Of a stretch of DNA of 30,804 nucleotides, positions 7,443-15,155 are shown piece after piece. A program made the position numbers and the translations under genes. The stretch's first letter is position 1. Each line of letters opens with the position of its first letter. The stretch comes from CAUJGQ01 sp038325665 (GTDB taxonomy: Bacteria > Chloroflexota > Dehalococcoidia > CAUJGQ01): NCBI GenBank assembly GCA_038325665.1, contig JBBQJF010000012.1:1-30804 (forward strand), in the 5' to 3' direction. Under the pieces are notes generated by a model. The model did no database searches. It saw only the letters and a program-made list of their open reading frames with translations, and was not told the DNA's origin.

Positions 7443-8753
7443 ATGGATCCCGAGCAGGTGCTGGAACTGGCGCGCGCCCGGGCGGACGCGGCCGAGGTGT
7501 TCGTCGCCGCGTTCGAGGACACGCCGGTCGAGTTTGAGTCGAACCGGTTGAAGCTGTTGCAGACCCGCCACACACGCGGCGTCGCGTTGCGAGTGATCAA
7601 AGACGGGCGTATCGGCTTCGCCTCCTCGTCGCGGCCGGGCGATGCCGCGATGCTGGTCGAGATGGCGCTTGAGGTCGCGCCGTACGGCGCCGAGGCGAGG
7701 TTCTCGATGCCCGGCGGCGGTACGATACCGCGGGTCGAGGGTTTCGATCCGTCGGTGTCGGCGGTGCCGGTCGATCAGATGGTGGCGACCGGGCAGCGAC
7801 TGGTTGACGGCATACTGGCGGCTGATGCCGAGCTGATTTGTCACGCCTCGGTCCGCAAGACGATTCAACACATTCGCATTCTCAACAGCAGTGGGCGCGA
7901 TGTCGCGTATCAGCGCTCCACATATCGCGCTGGAGTTTATGCCCAGCGGGTCCGCGGGACCGATATGCTGTGGGTAGGGGACGACGAGGCCTCCTGCCGG
8001 CCGATCACGGACGTGTCAGGCATCCTCCGCACGACCCTGATGCAACTCGAGCGGGCGCGTGAGAACGTGGCGGCGCGAACCGCGGAGATGCCGGTGGTGT
8101 TTACACCCGACGGCGTGGGCAGTGTGCTGATGGCGCCGCTGATTGCCGCCTTCTCCGGCAAGGCCGTGCTCCAGGGTTCGTCGCCGTTGGTGGAGTCGCT
8201 GGGGAAACCGCGCTACGACCGGCGCTTGACCGTCGTGGATGATCCGCTCGAACCGTGGCGGCCCGCGAGCCGGCCGGCGGATGATGAGGGCGTGCCGAGC
8301 CAGCGTGTCACGCTGATCGGTAGTGGGGTGGTCAACGCGTTTCTGTATGATCTCCAGACAGCGGGACTGGCAGGGACCGTGAGTACCGCCAGCGCCCACC
8401 GGTCGCTTAGCTCCCAGCCTGGTGTGTCACCGTCGTCGCTCCGGATCACGGCGGGATCGCAGACGCTGGACGAAATCGTGGCGGCGATTGACGATGGGAT
8501 CGTGGTCGAGCAGGTGATCGGCGCGGGCCAGGGCAACGTCATCGGCGGAGAATTCTCCGGCAATGTCGTGCTCGGCTACCGGATCGAGCGCGGCCGGATC
8601 ACGGGGCGGGTGAAGGATACAATGATCGCGGGCAATGTCCACGCGCTGCTCGAGCATATCGGCGCCATCGGCGGCGACGCGCGCTGGATCGGTGAGGGCC
8701 TGCACACACCCTCGCTCATGTTCGAGCGGGTGAGCGTGTCGACCACGGAATAA
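7443..8753 (+). CDS. tldE: TldE/PmbA-family peptidase subunit
   Basis: A 436-residue member of the TldD/PmbA family and the partner of the upstream TldD. As expected for TldE, no HExxxH zinc motif is present, so it is the non-metal subunit of the heterodimer. Family landmarks include FESNRLKLLQTR near residue 31, VFTPDGVGSVLMAPLIAAF in the middle, and the C-terminal blocks VVEQVIGAGQGNVIGGEFSG and GRVKDTMIAGNVH. ATG 7443 is preceded by an AGGGGG run at a suitable distance. Its job is inferred from pairing with TldD: proteolysis of small or unstructured peptides. There is no sign of truncation or frameshift. Confidence 0.92.
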   Translation: MDPEQVLELARARADAAEVFVAAFEDTPVEFESNRLKLLQTRHTRGVALRVIKDGRIGFASSSRPGDAAMLVEMALEVAPYGAEARFSMPGGGTIPRVEGFDPSVSAVPVDQMVATGQRLVDGILAADAELICHASVRKTIQHIRILNSSGRDVAYQRSTYRAGVYAQRVRGTDMLWVGDDEASCRPITDVSGILRTTLMQLERARENVAARTAEMPVVFTPDGVGSVLMAPLIAAFSGKAVLQGSSPLVESLGKPRYDRRLTVVDDPLEPWRPASRPADDEGVPSQRVTLIGSGVVNAFLYDLQTAGLAGTVSTASAHRSLSSQPGVSPSSLRITAGSQTLDEIVAAIDDGIVVEQVIGAGQGNVIGGEFSGNVVLGYRIERGRITGRVKDTMIAGNVHALLEHIGAIGGDARWIGEGLHTPSLMFERVSVSTTE

Positions 8754-8816
8754 CGGGAGCAGGCCGGAGATGGGGAGTCGCGACGCTCCCCGCTAGGCGG
8801 GCCATCCAGGTGAGTG

Positions 8817-9734
8817 ATGAGCATTACCACGTACTTGAGCGAACTGGCGGATACCGGATCACCACTCAAGAGCAGCCGGCTGATCAACCTCAGCGGCCTG
8901 ACCGAGGACGAGCGCGAGCAGCTCGCCCGCGCGTGGCCCTCGCTGCCGCTGGATCGACGGCGTGAGGTGTTGGAGCGCATGACGGCCATGGTCGAGGACA
9001 ACCCAGAACTCGACTTTGACTCGGTCTTCATGCTCGCCCTGGACGACCACGATGCCGGTGTCCGCCGGCTAGGGATCGAAGGCTTGTGGGAGCAGCACGA
9101 CCGCGCGGTGATTCCCTCGCTCGTCCGCCTGGTTCGCGATGATTCCGACCCGGGCGTCCGCGCCACCGCCGCGCTGGGGCTGGGCCGGTTCGTGCTGTTG
9201 GGTGAATTCGGGGAACTTCGTCCGCGTGATACGGTGATAGTGGTCGATGCGCTGCGGGCGGCGATCACCGACCCGACGGAACTCTCGATCGTGCGTGGTC
9301 GGGCGCTGGAGGCGCTCGGCGCGTCGTCGCAGCCGTCCACCCGCGATCTGATCCACGATGCCTACGCGAGCGGCGACGACCGCATGGTTGCCAGCGCGCT
9401 ACACGCCATGGGTCGCAGCGCCGACACCTACTGGGTAGCGACCCTGATCAACGAATTGCAGAGCGGCGACGCCGAACTCCGGTATGAGGCGGCGGGCGCC
9501 CTCGGTGAGATTGAGGACGATGAGGCCGTGCCCTATCTGGCGGACCTGATCGATGACGACGACACCGAGGTTCAGGAGGCGGCGATCCACTCGCTTGGTC
9601 AAATCGGCGGCGATGAGGCGCGGGAGATACTGCGCCGCCGGTCGGAAGACGAGGATGAACGGGTCAGCGCGGCCGCACGCGCGGCGCTCGAGCACGCCGA
9701 GTTCGGCGACGATCCGCTGGGGATTCGGTCATGA
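8817..9734 (+). CDS. HEAT-repeat protein
   Basis: A 305-residue protein built of helical HEAT/PBS-lyase-type repeats. Repeated units with the pattern D-x-x-VR-x-x-A-x-x-ALG are visible: DSDPGVRATAALGLG, DAELRYEAAGALGEI, DTEVQEAAIHSLGQI and DERVSAAARAALEHA. The N-terminal third is also helical, with a conserved-looking LINLSGLTEDEREQL opening. Such proteins are protein-interaction scaffolds, and no enzymatic motif is seen. GTG at 8814 and ATG at 8817 are adjacent possible starts behind CCAGGTGAG. The gene begins 63 bp after tldE on the same strand, so it may be cotranscribed with the Tld pair. The biological target is unknown. Confidence 0.85.
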   Translation: MSITTYLSELADTGSPLKSSRLINLSGLTEDEREQLARAWPSLPLDRRREVLERMTAMVEDNPELDFDSVFMLALDDHDAGVRRLGIEGLWEQHDRAVIPSLVRLVRDDSDPGVRATAALGLGRFVLLGEFGELRPRDTVIVVDALRAAITDPTELSIVRGRALEALGASSQPSTRDLIHDAYASGDDRMVASALHAMGRSADTYWVATLINELQSGDAELRYEAAGALGEIEDDEAVPYLADLIDDDDTEVQEAAIHSLGQIGGDEAREILRRRSEDEDERVSAAARAALEHAEFGDDPLGIRS

Positions 9735-9813
9735 CATGAACGGGGAATGACGTGTGAGGCATCGACGCGGCGCGGTCGCGTCCGTCGCATGCATCACCGT
9801 CCGGGGGATGGCG

Positions 9814-10305
9814 ATGGCGGTAGAACGAGGCGGATCGGGCCGGCGGATGGCAGTCGAGGATCTGGTATCGGCCGGCGGAGTCGTGTACCGGATGGGCGCG
9901 AGCGGCCCGGAGGTGGTACTGTGTGGCCGGGCGGCGGAGGGACTCTGGGGCCTGCCCAAGGGCACACCGGAGGCGGCCGAGACGATCGAGGAAACCGCGC
10001 GACGTGAGGTCCGGGAGGAAACCGGACTTGATGTGCATATCGAGCGCAAGGTTGGCGAGATCGAGTACTGGTTCACCCGTCCCGCGCAGGGGAAACGCTT
10101 TCACAAGCGCGTGCATCACTTCCTGATGGTGGCTGTTGGCGGCAACACCGAGCAGCATGACCACGAATACGATCTGGTTCGCTGGTTTCCCGCGTCCGAG
10201 GCGGAGCGCCGGCTGACGTACGACAACGAGGCCGGTGTGCTCCGTCGGGCGGTCCAGTTGCTCCGCGATGGATGGCGTCTGCCGCCGCGAGACGGCGGAC
10301 GCTGA
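9814..10305 (+). CDS. Nudix hydrolase
   Basis: A 163-residue Nudix enzyme. The Nudix box Gx5Ex7REVREETGL is complete at residues 50-72 (starting at GTPEAAE), with the metal-binding Glu residues in place. The preceding SAGGVVYR strand and GLWGLPKG turn are typical of the bacterial Ap4A/ADP-ribose-type subgroup, which hydrolyses nucleoside diphosphate-linked compounds. The exact substrate cannot be decided. The start is ambiguous: ATG 9814 is preferred because GGGGG (9803-9807) lies 6 nt upstream, but ATG 9847 is closer to the domain, and the frame is open back to 9754. It lies between the HEAT-repeat and GNAT genes on the same strand. Confidence 0.9.
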   Translation: MAVERGGSGRRMAVEDLVSAGGVVYRMGASGPEVVLCGRAAEGLWGLPKGTPEAAETIEETARREVREETGLDVHIERKVGEIEYWFTRPAQGKRFHKRVHHFLMVAVGGNTEQHDHEYDLVRWFPASEAERRLTYDNEAGVLRRAVQLLRDGWRLPPRDGGR

Positions 10306-10348
10306 CGACGGGGCGGTGGCGTGGCAGCGCGGCGGTGGAGGGAGCGGC

Positions 10349-10927
10349 ATGACGGCGGTCGATGATCAGGTCGCACACGGCACGCTCGTGCGGCTACGCC
10401 GAAAGCGGTTGGATGACGCCGAGGCCGATTACCAATGGCGGCGCGACCCGGAACTCGCGCGGTTCGACGCCGCCTCGCCGTTGCGGTCGTCGTTCCAGGA
10501 CTTTCTCGTCACGTACACCGAGGATCTCCGCTATCCCAGCCCCTTCCGTCGCGTGTTCGCGATCGAGGATCTGGACGGCTGCCACATCGGCAATGTGATG
10601 TACTACAACATTGATGAGCGCCGCGGCGAGGCCGAGCTAGGCATTACCATCGGCGACAAGCGGTATTGGAGCCAGGGGTACGGCAGCGATGCCGTGCGCA
10701 CCTTTGTTGACTATCTGTTCAGCGAAACCCCCCTGCGCCGCATCTACCTCAATACCCTTGATTGGAATGTGCGCGCCCAGCAGTCGTTCCGCAAAGCCGG
10801 CTTCGCGCCGGTCGGCACGAACCGCCGTGGCTTTCACAGCTTCATCACGATGGAATGCCGCCGCGAGTGGCAGGCCTCGCGTGAGGTCGCGGCCGGTGGG
10901 CGGGACGGCGGCGAAGGGCGGCGCTGA
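10349..10927 (+). CDS. GNAT-family N-acetyltransferase (RimJ/RimL type)
   Basis: A 192-residue GNAT acetyltransferase. The acetyl-CoA pyrophosphate-binding loop is seen as SQGYGSDAVRTFVDYLF, preceded by the AELGITIGDKRYW strand and followed by RIYLNTLDWNVRAQQSFRKAGF, the usual RimJ/RimL order. These enzymes acetylate ribosomal proteins, amino sugars or small amines; the substrate here is unknown. ATG 10349 is chosen because GGAGGGAG (10337-10344) precedes it. The frame extends further upstream, but that part overlaps the Nudix gene. The C-terminal 20 residues are a basic, glycine-rich tail outside the fold. It is the last gene of a same-strand cluster and converges with the MaoC operon. Confidence 0.9.
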   Translation: MTAVDDQVAHGTLVRLRRKRLDDAEADYQWRRDPELARFDAASPLRSSFQDFLVTYTEDLRYPSPFRRVFAIEDLDGCHIGNVMYYNIDERRGEAELGITIGDKRYWSQGYGSDAVRTFVDYLFSETPLRRIYLNTLDWNVRAQQSFRKAGFAPVGTNRRGFHSFITMECRREWQASREVAAGGRDGGEGRR

Positions 10928-11057
10928 CGCGCTCGCTCGTGCGGCGCATCGCCGTCCCGCCGGTTGGATGCGATTGGCGGCTCGTGGTGGCCTCCTGACC
11001 GCCGCCATACGGCGCCGAGCGGTACATCCATGCGCTCCCGAGGCCATTGGGGTGACG

Positions 11058-11085
11058 AAAAAGCCCCGCCCGGTGGGGCGGGGCT
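11058..11085 (-). terminator. Rho-independent terminator of the MaoC operon
   Basis: Read on the minus strand, a 10-bp GC stem (AGCCCCGCCC, 4-nt loop, GGGCGGGGCT) runs directly into TTTTT. It lies 20 bp past the stop codon of the minus-strand hydratase gene. On the plus strand no T-run follows, so it probably serves the minus strand only. Confidence 0.85.
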
Positions 11086-11104
11086 GATGTTCGCGCTCGA
11101 GTGG

Positions 11105-11548
11105 TTAGCGGCGCGCCGGCAGCGCGACCGTCGCGGTGCCCGGCGTCGTGCGCTGGCCCTGAGGATTCTCGGTCCAGACCTCGATGTCCACCAGGTTCTC
11201 GCCGCCCTCCTGGCGCTTACCGGTAACGCGACCCTTGCAGGTCATCTCCTGCCCCGGATAGTCCATGCCGCGGTACGAGACAGCCCAGCGCTTGATCTTG
11301 CCCTCGTACCGTGCCCACTCCCACAGCATCCGGCCGAGGAAGGCGTGCTTGAGGGCACCGTGGACGATGATCCCCGGCAAACCGGTGGACTTCGCGAAGT
11401 CCTGATCGTAATGAATCTGGTAAAAGTCGCCCGACCCCGCCGCCCAGTGGACGAGCTGCTGGGTGCTCGGCGTGATCTTCAGCTCGATTTCCTGGCCTTC
11501 TTGCACATCTTCGAAGTAGCGCTGTTCCGTCTGGGTGGTTGTGGTCAC
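11105..11548 (-). CDS. MaoC-family hydratase, catalytic subunit
   Basis: A 147-residue hotdog-fold protein of the MaoC/R-hydratase type. The likely catalytic Asp/His pair is D41 and H46 in AGSGDFYQIHYD, followed by the family's GLPGIIVHGALKHAF helix. Such enzymes hydrate enoyl-CoA or dehydrate 3-hydroxyacyl-CoA/ACP. It is the downstream partner of the FAS1-like subunit gene, 74 bp away, and the two are expected to form a heterodimer in the manner of HadAB-type dehydratases. The start is GTG 11548, with GAGAGGAG about 7 nt upstream on the minus strand. An intrinsic terminator follows the stop. The chain-length or substrate specificity is not readable from sequence. Confidence 0.88.
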   Translation of the reverse strand: MTTTTQTEQRYFEDVQEGQEIELKITPSTQQLVHWAAGSGDFYQIHYDQDFAKSTGLPGIIVHGALKHAFLGRMLWEWARYEGKIKRWAVSYRGMDYPGQEMTCKGRVTGKRQEGGENLVDIEVWTENPQGQRTTPGTATVALPARR

Positions 11549-11622
11549 GATCTGGCTCCTCTCTCGGTCTGCTGTCGCCCATACCGGCCGCGCGGGCGCG
11601 ATCGGCCCTTACGGCGCTGCCC

Positions 11623-12117
11623 CTAATAGTTGATTGCCGTGCCGCGCGAGACGGCCACGACCGTGCCGTCCCGTCGGTAGGTGGTCTCGGTGATTGTGAT
11701 CAGCATCTGGCCGATACTGCCTGTCCGTTCCTGCAACTCCGCGACCTTGGTCGAGGCCGAGAGCGTGTCGCCGGCGTAGATCGTGTCGCGATACTCGATC
11801 TCGGTTCCGCCGTTGAGCACGCGCTTGAGATTGTGGCGAATACGGCCGCCGCCCGGTCCGCCGCCACGGGGTGCGCCGAACGTTGGGTCGGACGTGGCCG
11901 GGTTGAAGATCGCTGTGCCCAGGTAGTGTGGCGGCGCCGGCATCGCGCGGTAGCCCTTCGATTGGGCGAATTCCTCGTCGTAGAAGACCGGATCGGTGTA
12001 GCCGACCGAGCGGGCGAACATCCGCACCGCAAGTTTGTCGACCTCAAGCGTCCACGGCTCGGACTCGACGCCGATCATGCCGCGCATCTCGTCCGTGATA
12101 ATCGACTCGTCCGCCAT
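11623..12117 (-). CDS. MaoC-like FAS1-type dehydratase subunit
   Basis: A 164-residue protein of the N-terminal MaoC dehydratase-like (FAS1-type) hotdog family. Landmarks are MFARSVGYTDPVFYDEEFA, the proline turn MPAPPHYLG, HNLKRVLNGGTEIEYRDTIYAGDTL and a closing TYRRDGTVVAVSRGTAINY. The catalytic His of MaoC enzymes is not conserved at the equivalent place, so this is probably the structural or acyl-binding subunit partnering the next gene. AAGGAG lies 6 nt before ATG 12117, and a TTGACA-17-TACGCT promoter lies about 65-90 bp upstream, so it is the first gene of a two-gene operon. A glycine-rich loop (APRGGGPGGGRI) sits in the middle. Confidence 0.87.
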   Translation of the reverse strand: MADESIITDEMRGMIGVESEPWTLEVDKLAVRMFARSVGYTDPVFYDEEFAQSKGYRAMPAPPHYLGTAIFNPATSDPTFGAPRGGGPGGGRIRHNLKRVLNGGTEIEYRDTIYAGDTLSASTKVAELQERTGSIGQMLITITETTYRRDGTVVAVSRGTAINY

Positions 12118-12180
12118 CCGGCACTCCTTCGCTCGGTATCAATCGTCGCTGTCGAGGGCTGAGCGTCGCTCGGCGCCGCG

Positions 12181-12209
12181 AGCGTACGGCAGGGCTGAAA
12201 AGGTGTCAA
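12181..12209 (-). promoter_or_regulatory. promoter of the MaoC operon
   Basis: On the minus strand TTGACA (12209-12204) is followed by a 17-bp spacer and TACGCT (12186-12181). The predicted start near 12174 gives a leader of about 57 nt. It lies downstream of the PHP gene's stop codon, which suggests that the MaoC pair has its own promoter. Confidence 0.6.
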
Positions 12210-12242
12210 GGCGACCACGCGATTGGCCCCGAGCGATCTGGG

Positions 12243-12893
12243 CTACTTCATCACACCCGCGCGCAGATCGACCGCGTAGAAGCGGCCGGCCTTAATCTCG
12301 CGGATCAGGTCACGCACGTCGTTGATCTCACGCTCGAAGTAGGTCGCGCACTTGCCCACGTCCTGGATGGCATGCGAGTCGGTACCGGCGGTGCCGGGCA
12401 TACCCATCCGGTCGCACAATCGTTTGGAGAAGGCGTTCTCCTTGTCGGAGCCGCGGCCGTTCAGCTCTTCCAGTCCCGCGCAAAACTGGTACGCCGGGTT
12501 GGCGGCCGCGCGGGCGAGCGACTGCTCGTACTCCTCGTCGTTGCGGATATACCACGGCATCTGCCGCCGGTACGGGTGGGCGGCGACCATCGCGCCGTCG
12601 GCGTTGTTCACATGTTTGGCAAGTTGGTCCGCGCGGTGCATGCCAAAGACGTACTTATCCACGCCGAAGGTGAGCATGTGGCCGTCGTCCGTCGAAATCT
12701 CCACGCCCGCCAGCACCAGAAAGTTGTGCTTCTCGCACAGCGCGGTCACCGATTTCTCGTCCCAAAGCGTGTCATGCTCGGTGAACACCAACGCATCTAG
12801 TCCGGCCTGCTTCGCCCGCGTCACCAATTCATCGGGACTGAGCACCGAGTCATGGGAGCGCGGCCAGGTGTGGGCGTGCAGGTCAATCAGCAT
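12243..12893 (-). CDS. PHP-domain metal-dependent phosphoesterase
   Basis: A 216-residue protein that is essentially one PHP domain. The metal-binding set is complete: HAH at 6-8, EHD at 39-41, Glu 65 in AGVEIS, His 106 in AAHPYR, and D172/H174 in GTDSHA. Stand-alone PHP proteins hydrolyse phosphoesters, for example nucleoside bisphosphates, 5'-phosphorylated RNA or histidinol phosphate. The specific substrate is unknown. ATG 12893 has GGAG 6 nt upstream and a plausible promoter beyond it. It is transcribed divergently from the S9 peptidase. It precedes the MaoC operon on the same strand, but that operon has its own promoter. Confidence 0.92.
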   Translation of the reverse strand: MLIDLHAHTWPRSHDSVLSPDELVTRAKQAGLDALVFTEHDTLWDEKSVTALCEKHNFLVLAGVEISTDDGHMLTFGVDKYVFGMHRADQLAKHVNNADGAMVAAHPYRRQMPWYIRNDEEYEQSLARAAANPAYQFCAGLEELNGRGSDKENAFSKRLCDRMGMPGTAGTDSHAIQDVGKCATYFEREINDVRDLIREIKAGRFYAVDLRAGVMK

Positions 12894-12937
12894 GCAGTAC
12901 TCCGTGGACGGTTGGACGGTGACCGGCCGATGCTTCC

Positions 12938-12967
12938 ACTATACCCGCCCCCCACCGATGCGGACAA
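12938..12967 (-). promoter_or_regulatory. probable promoter of the PHP gene
   Basis: On the minus strand TTGTCC (12967-12962), an 18-bp spacer and TATAGT (12943-12938). It faces away from the S9 peptidase promoter, which makes 12894-13061 a divergent promoter region. Confidence 0.45.
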
Positions 12968-13011
12968 ATGTGCCCTCCTCGCCGGTCACCTCCCCCCGTC
13001 CACCTGGCTCA

Positions 13012-13040
13012 TTGCCGCCGCGTCCATTCGGGCATACGAT
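13012..13040 (+). promoter_or_regulatory. probable promoter of the S9 peptidase gene
   Basis: TTGCCG (13012-13017), a 17-bp spacer and TACGAT (13035-13040). The predicted transcript would start only a few bases before the ribosome site GGAGGAG at 13050-13056, giving a very short leader. Confidence 0.4.
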
Positions 13041-13061
13041 TTGACCAGTGGAGGAGCGCCG

Positions 13062-15044
13062 ATGCGTGATGACGGGCGCCGGCCGGTGCAGCCCGAGGAC
13101 CTTCTGACGCTCAAGGCGGTCGCCGATGTGCAACTGTCCGCGGCGGGTGATATCGCTTATGTGCTCACGGAAATCGACATGGCGAGTGACGCCTACCGCT
13201 CCAACGTCTGGCTCGTGCCGGCCGGCGACGCCACCCGCCCCGTGCAGTTCACCCGCGGGCCAGGGCGCGATTCGGCGCCACGCTGGTCGCCCGATGGCCG
13301 CTCCCTGGCGTTCTTGTCTGACCGTGACGACGATGTGCCGCGGTTGTACGTGATGCCTGTCGCCGGCGGCGAGGCCCGATGCCTGACCGCGCTCGAAGAC
13401 GGCGCGGGTCCGGCGGTGTGGTCGCCGGACGGCGCGTCGCTGCTGTTCTCCGCGTCCGTGCCGGTCAATCAGCCGCCGGAGAACGCGGGTGAACGTGCGC
13501 GGTGGAGGCGGCGACCGCGCGTGGTCACACGCGCGCACTACAAGTCCGACGGATTCGGATACACGCTCGGCTCGCGCGCCCATCTGTTCGTGGTCCCTGC
13601 CGGCGGCGGTGAACCGCGCCAGATCACCCACGGCGACTGCAACGAGCGCGTCCCTGCCTGGTCGGCCGACGGCCAGTCCATCGCGTTCAGCCGCACCCGC
13701 GATGATATTGTCGAGTCGGACGTCACGGACATCTGGGTCATGGACGCGGCGGGCGGCAATGAACGCCGCCTGACCACGCTCGAGTACATGGCCGGTTCGC
13801 CGTCGTTCTCACCGGACGGCGGCGCCGTCGCTTTCTACGCCGCCGGCGCGCCGTTTGTGCCGCACGTCGATGTCTGGACGGTGGCGGTCGCGGGCGGTGG
13901 TGCGCACCGCGTGACGGCGAAGCTCGCGGGCGGAGCAGTTCAACTCCCAGCCCCGGCCTCGTCGCCCGCGCCCGTCTGGTCGGCTGGCGGCGACACGCTG
14001 ACGTTTCTTGCCGCGTCGCGCGGCAGTGTGCATCTCGTGCGAGCACGAGTGGCGGACGGCGACATCCAGTCAGTTGTGACCGGCGACCGCGTCATCCTCG
14101 CCGCCAGTGTGGCGCCGGCCGCCGCCCCGTCGGATGGGGGACGTATCGCGTTCGCGGCTTCCACACCCGATAACCCCGGCGATATCCATCTCTGCGATTG
14201 GAATGGCGCGAATGAGCGGCGGCTGACCGCGGTCAACGCCGCGGTGCTCTCCGGCCTCGCTCTACCACGGGTCGAGCGGCGGGTCTTTGCCGGCCCGCAC
14301 GGTGTGGCGGTCGAGGGCTGGCTCACTTATCCAATGGGGTGTGACGTTCCGGCGCCTTTGGTCGTCGATATCCACGGCGGGCCGCACGGGTTCACCGGTA
14401 ACGGCTTCCCTTGGCTTCACCGCTACGCGCTGGCAGGGCGCGGGCGCGCGGTGCTCGCGCTCAACCCGACCGGGTCGACCTCGTACGGGCGGGAATTCGC
14501 GCTCGGTCTGCGCGGACGGTGGGGCGAGCTTGATCTGCCGGAGCAACTGGCCGCCGTGGACGCGCTGATCGCCGAAGGCATCGCCGACCCGGACCGGCTG
14601 GCGGTCACCGGCTACTCCTACGGCGGCTACATGACCGCATGGGCCATAACTCATACTGACCGGTTCAAGGCCGCTGTGGTCGGTGCGCCCCTGACGGACC
14701 TCGAATCGGCGACCCGCACCTCCGACATCAGCATGAAGTACCTGCCCTGGTGTCTGGGGGTGGACACGCGGGAGGATCGGGAGAATCCGCGGCGCCTGTC
14801 GCCGGCGGGGTATGTCGAGCGCGTGACGACGCCCACGTTGATTCTGCAGGGAGAGGCGGACGACCGCTGTCCACCCGGACAGGCCGAGCAGCTCTATACC
14901 GGGCTGGTCATGGCGGGTCGGGCGCCGGCCGAATTCGTGCGCTATCCGGGCAGCAGTCATAGCTTCCCACTCACCGGGCGGCCGAGCCATCGCGTCGACT
15001 TCGCGCGGCGGATCGTGGACTGGGTGGCGCGGTGGGTATACTGA
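13062..15044 (+). CDS. S9 family prolyl oligopeptidase-like serine peptidase
   Basis: A 660-residue two-domain peptidase. Residues about 10-400 form a beta-propeller of WD40/TolB-like blades with repeated WSPDG, WSADG and FSPDG motifs. Residues about 410-660 are the alpha/beta-hydrolase domain. The triad is visible: Ser 519 in GYSYGGYMT, Asp 600 in GEADDRCP and His 633 in GSSHSF. The oxyanion-side HGGPHG motif is also present. The family cleaves short peptides, with acylaminoacyl-peptidase or dipeptidyl-peptidase-like specificity; which one applies is not decided. No signal peptide is seen, so it is probably cytoplasmic. ATG 13062 is chosen because GGAGGAG (13050-13056) precedes it; an open frame upstream reaches into the PHP gene on the other strand. 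Confidence 0.93.
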   Translation: MRDDGRRPVQPEDLLTLKAVADVQLSAAGDIAYVLTEIDMASDAYRSNVWLVPAGDATRPVQFTRGPGRDSAPRWSPDGRSLAFLSDRDDDVPRLYVMPVAGGEARCLTALEDGAGPAVWSPDGASLLFSASVPVNQPPENAGERARWRRRPRVVTRAHYKSDGFGYTLGSRAHLFVVPAGGGEPRQITHGDCNERVPAWSADGQSIAFSRTRDDIVESDVTDIWVMDAAGGNERRLTTLEYMAGSPSFSPDGGAVAFYAAGAPFVPHVDVWTVAVAGGGAHRVTAKLAGGAVQLPAPASSPAPVWSAGGDTLTFLAASRGSVHLVRARVADGDIQSVVTGDRVILAASVAPAAAPSDGGRIAFAASTPDNPGDIHLCDWNGANERRLTAVNAAVLSGLALPRVERRVFAGPHGVAVEGWLTYPMGCDVPAPLVVDIHGGPHGFTGNGFPWLHRYALAGRGRAVLALNPTGSTSYGREFALGLRGRWGELDLPEQLAAVDALIAEGIADPDRLAVTGYSYGGYMTAWAITHTDRFKAAVVGAPLTDLESATRTSDISMKYLPWCLGVDTREDRENPRRLSPAGYVERVTTPTLILQGEADDRCPPGQAEQLYTGLVMAGRAPAEFVRYPGSSHSFPLTGRPSHRVDFARRIVDWVARWVY

Positions 15045-15120
15045 ACAGGTGAACCACTGGCGAACGCCCACCCGCGCGCACATCTACCCCAACTGGCTCC
15101 CGCGTACCCGCGCACCATCC

Positions 15121-15129
15121 TGATATACT
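15121..15129 (+). promoter_or_regulatory. extended -10 promoter before gatB
   Basis: TGATATACT fits the extended -10 pattern TGnTATAAT with one mismatch. No -35 is evident. The predicted start is near 15136, just before the ribosome site GGAGAAGG (15142-15149). It would drive gatB and the overlapping genes behind it. Confidence 0.4.
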
Positions 15130-15155
15130 TCGCCTTGGTTCGGAGAAGGTCCCCC

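Noticed and set aside
6534..7871. 445-codon minus-strand open frame across tldD/tldE
   Set aside because: It is antisense to two well-supported genes, has Arg/His/Pro-rich shadow composition and no family features.
10964..11626. 220-codon plus-strand open frame
   Set aside because: It is antisense to the MaoC subunit and crosses its terminator.
12852..13061. N-terminal extension of the S9 peptidase
   Set aside because: It overlaps the PHP gene start and promoter region; the ribosome site and promoter favour ATG 13062.
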